Part shown: one piece after another, positions 59,678 through 64,000 of the stretch
How the letters are laid out: each line of letters opens with the position of its first letter
Numbering within the stretch: the stretch's first letter is position 1
Source: Streptomyces sp. NRRL F-5135
Lineage (GTDB): Bacteria > Actinomycetota > Actinomycetes > Streptomycetales > Streptomycetaceae
Assembly: GCF_000719775.1 (NCBI RefSeq)
Contig: NZ_JOHR01000013.1
Span: 62,001-126,000, forward strand
Reading direction: 5' to 3'
DNA length: 64,000 nucleotides
Notes under the pieces: generated by a model
What the model saw: only the letters and a program-made list of their open reading frames with translations
The model's database searches: none
Told to the model about the DNA's origin: nothing
Program-made: the position numbers and the translations under genes

Positions 59678-61582
59678 ATGACTGACATCACCGGTTCGAT
59701 GCCGGAGTGGGAGAAGCGCTTCCGGGCGCCGCGGGTTTCGCTGCCCGACTGGGCGGAGGACGCGCCTGAGCGGGCGCTGTTCGTCTCCAACGCGACGGGG
59801 ACGTACGAGCTGTACGCGTGGGACCGCGCGACGGGCCGGCAGCGCCAGGTGACGGACCGGCCGAACGGGACCACGGACGGGGTGCTCTCGCTCGACGGCG
59901 AGTGGATCTGGTGGTTCTCGGACACGGACGGGGACGAATTCGGGGTCTGGATGCGTCAGCCGTTCACCGGCCGGCCGGCCTCGTCCGGGGCCGTCACACC
60001 CGAGGAGACCGCCGCGCGCGAAGACGCCGTCACGCGCGAGGACGCCGATGATTCGGACGCCGTCGGGGCGGGGGCGCAGGGGCCGGACGAGCCCGCGGCT
60101 CCGGGCCTGGCTCCCTCCTATCCGGCCGGGCTGGCGCTCGGCCGGGACGGCACGGCGGTGATCGGGCGCTCGACCGACGAGGACGGCTCGACGATCCATG
60201 TCGTGCGGCCAGGACAGCGGCCCGTGGAGATCTACCGGCACCGCGAGTCGGCGGGCGTCGGGGATCTGTCGCACGACGGGACGCTGCTCGCGATCGAGCA
60301 CACCGAGCACGGGGACGCGATGCACTCGGCGGTGCGGGTGCTGCGGCTGGACGGCTCCGTGGTGAACGAGCTGGACGACACGGCGGGCGGCACGCGCGAA
60401 CTGGGCCTCGAAGTGCTGGGCTTCGCGCCGGTGCGCGGCGACAACCGCCTGCTCGTCGGCCACCAGCGACGGGGCCGCTGGGAGCCGGTCATCTGGGACC
60501 CGCTGACCGGAGTGGAGACGGAGCCGGCGATCGAGCTTCCCGGCGATGTCAACGCCGAGTGGTATCCGGACGGCTCGGGGCTGCTGATCTCCCACAGCTT
60601 CGAGGCCCGGGGCGAGCTGTGGCGCTACGACTTCGCCAGGAGCGCGCTGGTCCAGGTGGAGACCCCGGCCGGGACGGTGTCGGGGGCGACGGCCCGGCCG
60701 GACGGGAGCGTGGAGTACCTGTGGTCGTCGGCGGCCCGCCCGCCGGAGGTGCGGTCCACGGCGGGCGGCGTGGTCCTGGATCCGCCGGGGCCGAAGGCGC
60801 CCGCGTCCGTGCCGGTGGAGGACGCCTGGGTCGAGGGGCCCGGGGGCCGGGTGCACGCGCTGGTGCAGCGGCCGGCCGGCGAGGGGCCGTTCCCGACGGT
60901 CTTCGACATCCACGGCGGCCCTACGTGGCACGACAGCGACGCCTTCGCCGCGGGCCCGGCCGCCTGGGTGGACCAGGGGTACGCGGTCGTGCGGGTCAAC
61001 TACCGGGGCTCGACCGGGTACGGACGGGAGTGGACGGACGCGCTCAAGCACCGGGTCGGGCTGATCGAGCTGGAGGACATCGCGGCGGTCCGGGAATGGG
61101 CGGTGGCCTCCGGCCTGGCCGATCCGGCGAAGCTGGTCCTCTCCGGCGGCTCCTGGGGCGGCTATCTTACGCTCCTCGGCCTCGGCACCCAGCCCGACGC
61201 CTGGGCCGTGGGGCTGGCGGCCGTGCCCGTCGCGGACTACGTGACGGCGTACCACGACGAGATGGAGGCCCTCAAGGCGATGGACCGCACGCTGCTGGGC
61301 GGCACGCCGGAGGAGGTGCCGGAGCGGTTCGAGGCGTCGTCGCCCCTGACGTACGTCGACGCGGTGAAGGCGCCGGTCTACATCTCGGCGGGGGTGAACG
61401 ATCCGCGCTGCCCGATCCGCCAGGTGGAGAACTACGTGGACCGGCTGGCGGCCCGCGGAGCGGTCCACGAGGTGTACCGGTACGACGCGGGTCATGGCTC
61501 GCTGGTGGTGGAGGAACGGATCAAGCAGGTGCGGCTGGAGCTGGACTTCGTGGCACGGCATCTGGGGAAGGGGACGGCCTGA
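59678..61582 (+). CDS. S9-family prolyl oligopeptidase-like peptidase
   Basis: Protein of 634 aa. A beta-propeller occupies residues about 30-370. The C-terminal alpha/beta-hydrolase domain has the nucleophile LSGGSWGGYLTLL, the Asp in SAGVNDPRCP, and the His in YDAGHGSLV. There is no signal peptide, so it is cytosolic. It resembles acyl-aminoacyl-peptidase and dipeptidyl-peptidase types. ATG at 59678; the upstream in-frame ATG at 59618 coincides with the DnaA box and is unlikely. Followed closely by SURF1. Confidence 0.92.
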   Translation: MTDITGSMPEWEKRFRAPRVSLPDWAEDAPERALFVSNATGTYELYAWDRATGRQRQVTDRPNGTTDGVLSLDGEWIWWFSDTDGDEFGVWMRQPFTGRPASSGAVTPEETAAREDAVTREDADDSDAVGAGAQGPDEPAAPGLAPSYPAGLALGRDGTAVIGRSTDEDGSTIHVVRPGQRPVEIYRHRESAGVGDLSHDGTLLAIEHTEHGDAMHSAVRVLRLDGSVVNELDDTAGGTRELGLEVLGFAPVRGDNRLLVGHQRRGRWEPVIWDPLTGVETEPAIELPGDVNAEWYPDGSGLLISHSFEARGELWRYDFARSALVQVETPAGTVSGATARPDGSVEYLWSSAARPPEVRSTAGGVVLDPPGPKAPASVPVEDAWVEGPGGRVHALVQRPAGEGPFPTVFDIHGGPTWHDSDAFAAGPAAWVDQGYAVVRVNYRGSTGYGREWTDALKHRVGLIELEDIAAVREWAVASGLADPAKLVLSGGSWGGYLTLLGLGTQPDAWAVGLAAVPVADYVTAYHDEMEALKAMDRTLLGGTPEEVPERFEASSPLTYVDAVKAPVYISAGVNDPRCPIRQVENYVDRLAARGAVHEVYRYDAGHGSLVVEERIKQVRLELDFVARHLGKGTA

Positions 61583-61700
61583 CGGCGCGGACACACCGGT
61601 GAGCGAGAGGCGAGTACAAGGGAGGTGAGTACACGCGTTCGGGCCCGTGGGCCCGGGCCCCGGCGCCCGGGTGCGGGGCGGCGTTCCGTACCTTAGAGGG

Positions 61701-62453
61701 GTGTACCGGTTCTTGGTGACTCCGCGCTGGTGGGGAATCAACGTCTTCGTCGTGCTGGCCATCCCCGTGTGCATCTTCATGGGGACCTGGCAGCTCGGCC
61801 GCTTCGAGGCCCGGGTGGACACCCACCGGGCGGCCGAGCGGCAGCCGGACCCGGGAAAGCGCGCGGCGGTCCCGGTGGAGACGCTGCTGCCGGTCGACCA
61901 GGAGACCTCGGGACGGCACGCCACCGCGAGCGGTCGGTACGAGGACCAGTTCCTGGTGCCCGACCGGAGGCTGGACGACGCGACGGGTTCGTACGTGCTG
62001 ACCATGCTGCGCACCGACAGCGGCAAGGCGCTGCCGGTCGTACGGGGCTGGCTGGCCGACGGCGCGAAGGCACCGGCGCCGCCACGGGGCGAGGTCACGG
62101 TCACCGGGGCGCTCCAGGCGTCGGAGTCCACCGGGTCGGACGGGGTGCACACGAGCGGCGGGCTGCCGGAGGGGCAGCTCGGCATGATCAGCGCGGCATC
62201 GCTGGTCAATGTCGTGCCGTACGACGTCTACAACGCCTGGATCACCGTGGACCGGGCGGCGGACGGGCTGCGGGCCGTACCGGCGTCCGCCCCGCAGAAC
62301 AGCGGACTGGACCTGAAGGCGTTCCAGAACCTCGGCTACACCGGCGAGTGGTTCGTGTTCGCCGGTTTCGTGGTCTTCATGTGGTTCCGGCTGTTCCGCC
62401 GCGAGGTCGAGACCGCGAAGGACCGGGCGCTGGGCCTGGAAACGGCGGCCTGA
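61701..62453 (+). CDS. SURF1-family cytochrome oxidase assembly protein
   Basis: Membrane protein of 250 aa with two membrane helices at the ends (WWGINVFVVLAIPVCIFMGTWQLGRFEAR near residue 8-36 and EWFVFAGFVVFMWFRLF near 216-232). A periplasmic loop holds the family motifs: RHATASGRYEDQ, VVRGWLADG and LQNLGY-like FQNLGYTGEW. It is expected to help haem insertion or assembly of cytochrome c oxidase. GTG at 61701 directly follows TAGAGGG; a nearly leaderless message is possible. Confidence 0.93.
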   Translation: MYRFLVTPRWWGINVFVVLAIPVCIFMGTWQLGRFEARVDTHRAAERQPDPGKRAAVPVETLLPVDQETSGRHATASGRYEDQFLVPDRRLDDATGSYVLTMLRTDSGKALPVVRGWLADGAKAPAPPRGEVTVTGALQASESTGSDGVHTSGGLPEGQLGMISAASLVNVVPYDVYNAWITVDRAADGLRAVPASAPQNSGLDLKAFQNLGYTGEWFVFAGFVVFMWFRLFRREVETAKDRALGLETAA

Positions 62454-62656
62454 GCCGGCGCCGCGCGCGGCGCCGGGCCCTGCCGGAAGGGCTCGGGTCC
62501 GGCGGGCCCGCGGGGCGCCCCTTCCGAGCGGGCCTTCGGAGAGCGCCTTCGGAGAGCGCCGGCCCGTTGCCGACCGTTGGCGCGCCGACCGGGGCGGGGC
62601 AGCTGCGTCTCCTCCGGCCTCGGCCGCGCCACCGGGCGGGTACGCTCGGCGCCGCG

Positions 62657-63958
62657 TCATGACGCGGCGATGGCTCCGGTCCGGTAGATCGTGCCGACGC
62701 AGGCGTTGGGGATCGTCGTCTGCGCGAAGGGCGCGCCCGCCTGCGGAACGTGCGACACCGACACGCTGCCGTCCGCCGTCCCGCCCGTGTCGTAGCCGAG
62801 CTGCGGCTCCACGTTCGAGCCGTCCGAACCCGATCCGGGGTTCGCCCCCGGGTCCGTACCTCCGCCGCCCGCACCCGAGGAGCTGCCCTCGGTGGGCGTC
62901 GGACCGGGCGAGGGCCCGACGGGCTGACAGCTCTCCGAGGGCACCCAGGCGAACCGCACCTCGTACGCCCCGCTCGGCGCCAGCGTCAGCGTCGACGCCT
63001 CCTGGGACGGATCGGGCAGGCCGGGTGCCGGGTCTCCCGCCGCGTGCCGCACGACGGTGATCCTGCTTCCGTCGGCCGCGCCGCTCGCCTGGGTGCCGAC
63101 CGTTCCGGAGTCGGTGACGGTACAGGTGGTGCCCGAGACATTGGCGATACGGAAGGTGCCGTACACCGTGCCGGAGGCGTCCGGCGCGCCCGCTTCCGCG
63201 GCGGCGACCTGGAGCTGGCCCGCGACGCAGAGGGACGAGGACGCGACGGAACCCCCGCCGGGCTTGTCCGCGCCGCCCTTGGTGCCCTCCGACGTGTTGG
63301 GGGCGTGCTCCTCCGGCTTCGCCTTCTTCCCCGGCTCGTCCTCGTCGACGGTGGACACCTTGTCGGACGGACGGTCCGGGTCGTCGTGCGGGCTGTCGGG
63401 CCGCCGGTCGGGGTCCGTGTCGTCGTGTGACTCCTGGCCGTGGCCCGCGTTCACGGACTGCTTGTTCACCGCGGTGCCGGAGTTCGCGACGTGGACGAAC
63501 GCCGGTACCGCCGTGCTCAGCAGCAGGGCCGCGGCCGCCATGCCGACGACGGCCTGGCGCTTTCTGGCCCGCCGGGCCGGTACCGCCTTGCGCAGATGGT
63601 CGAGGGCGTCGTCGGCGGGACGGAGGTCCGCGACAGCGCTGTGCATCAGGCGTCGAAGCGCCAGTTCGTCGTCGTCGAAGCCGTCCGAACCGTCGGGACC
63701 GTCCGAGCCGTCGAGGCTGACGCTGTGCAACTGGGCACCCGGAAAAGCGCCCGTGCCGCGATCACGGTCAGGGCCAGGGGCAAGGCCAGGGCCACGATCA
63801 GGGTCAGGGGCACCGGCGTCGTTGTTGCCGTCGGCCGTGGCTTCCACCGTGGCTTTCACCGTGGCTTCCACCGGGCCTTCCGCCCTACCTCGCGCCGAGC
63901 TCTGTGCCGCGTCCTCTGCTGTGCCGTCGGTCGCGCTCAGAGGCTCGTCCGGTGACAC
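62657..63958 (-). CDS. Membrane-anchored protein of unknown function (5' end may lie outside window)
   Basis: Protein of at least 433 aa. A disordered, charged N-terminus carries runs such as VKATVEATADG and GSDGPDGSDGFDD. Then comes LRRLMHSAVADLRPADDALDHLRKAVPARRARKR, resembling the cytosolic helix of anti-sigma-like membrane proteins. One membrane helix (AVVGMAAAALLLSTAVPAFVHV, about 138-160) leads to an extracytoplasmic part with a DUF4232-like beta domain (TFRIANVSGTTCTVTDSGTVG ... VPSESC). The GTG at 63958 is the best visible start, but the frame stays open to the window edge. Probably the partner of an upstream sigma-factor gene lying outside. Confidence 0.65.
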   Translation of the reverse strand: MSPDEPLSATDGTAEDAAQSSARGRAEGPVEATVKATVEATADGNNDAGAPDPDRGPGLAPGPDRDRGTGAFPGAQLHSVSLDGSDGPDGSDGFDDDELALRRLMHSAVADLRPADDALDHLRKAVPARRARKRQAVVGMAAAALLLSTAVPAFVHVANSGTAVNKQSVNAGHGQESHDDTDPDRRPDSPHDDPDRPSDKVSTVDEDEPGKKAKPEEHAPNTSEGTKGGADKPGGGSVASSSLCVAGQLQVAAAEAGAPDASGTVYGTFRIANVSGTTCTVTDSGTVGTQASGAADGSRITVVRHAAGDPAPGLPDPSQEASTLTLAPSGAYEVRFAWVPSESCQPVGPSPGPTPTEGSSSGAGGGGTDPGANPGSGSDGSNVEPQLGYDTGGTADGSVSVSHVPQAGAPFAQTTIPNACVGTIYRTGAIAAS

Positions 63959-64000
63959 GGCCGACGCCGCGTCCGCCGCTGGGGACGCGGCGGGGCCTTC

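Overview
The window comes from the chromosome of a Streptomyces (or very close actinomycete). GC content is very high, many genes start with GTG and overlap the previous stop as GTGA or ATGA, rare TTA codons occur, and recognisable Streptomyces genes such as wblA, crp and XRE/DUF397 pairs are present. The gene order from the ssd/tad block through acsA, nhaA, nth, crp, the paired ArsA ATPases, wblA and a class A penicillin-binding protein is, from memory, the core-chromosome order around SCO3555-SCO3582 of S. coelicolor.

Layout. 1-3881: minus-strand Tad-type secretion operon (ssd/CpaE, tadA, tadB, tadC; the last is cut by the window edge). 4406-30536: conserved housekeeping genes, including a HAD phosphatase, a Fic-like protein, a ParA-like ATPase, a deacetylase-like lipoprotein, acetyl-CoA synthetase, NhaA, a MarP-type protease, Nudix enzymes, endonuclease III, Crp, an MBL hydrolase, RidA with a small DUF4177 gene, two ArsA-type ATPases, WblA, a PBP, a YqeY-like protein and a metallophosphoesterase. 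30706-30779: tRNA-Pro(CGG). 30784-43209: a genomic island of about 12.4 kb inserted at that tRNA and bounded by a perfect 46-bp direct repeat. 43367-64000: a DUF4232 lipoprotein, a sorbosone-dehydrogenase-like enzyme, regulators, a corrinoid (B12) ABC transporter under a cobalamin riboswitch, two TatA paralogues, an LCP ligase, an Mg2+ P-type ATPase with an ArsR regulator, a hemerythrin protein, an S9 peptidase, SURF1 and a membrane-anchored protein of unknown function.

The most important content is the island. It carries what looks like a complete indolmycin biosynthetic cluster. Eight minus-strand genes (40309 down to 31549) match, in family and in order, my recollection of ind1-ind8: C-methyltransferase, ketone reductase, phenylacetate-CoA-ligase-like condensing enzyme, PLP arginine oxidase, imine reductase, chaperone-like gatekeeper, N-methyltransferase and aminotransferase. 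A divergent second tryptophanyl-tRNA synthetase (ind0-like) is the expected self-resistance gene. Expected pathway: Trp is transaminated (Ind8), C-methylated (Ind1) and reduced (Ind2) to indolmycenic acid. Arg is oxidised (Ind4) and reduced (Ind5) to dehydroarginine. Ind3 with Ind6 condenses the two halves into the oxazolinone, and Ind7 N-methylates it.

The resistance synthetase is preceded by a 15-codon leader peptide with three Trp codons (two adjacent) and mutually exclusive hairpins, which is a textbook ribosome-mediated attenuator. The island also holds a truncated tyrosine integrase next to attL and a frameshifted serine recombinase near attR, so it looks integrated by site-specific recombination and then immobilised. 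One TTA codon in ind3 predicts bldA-dependent production.
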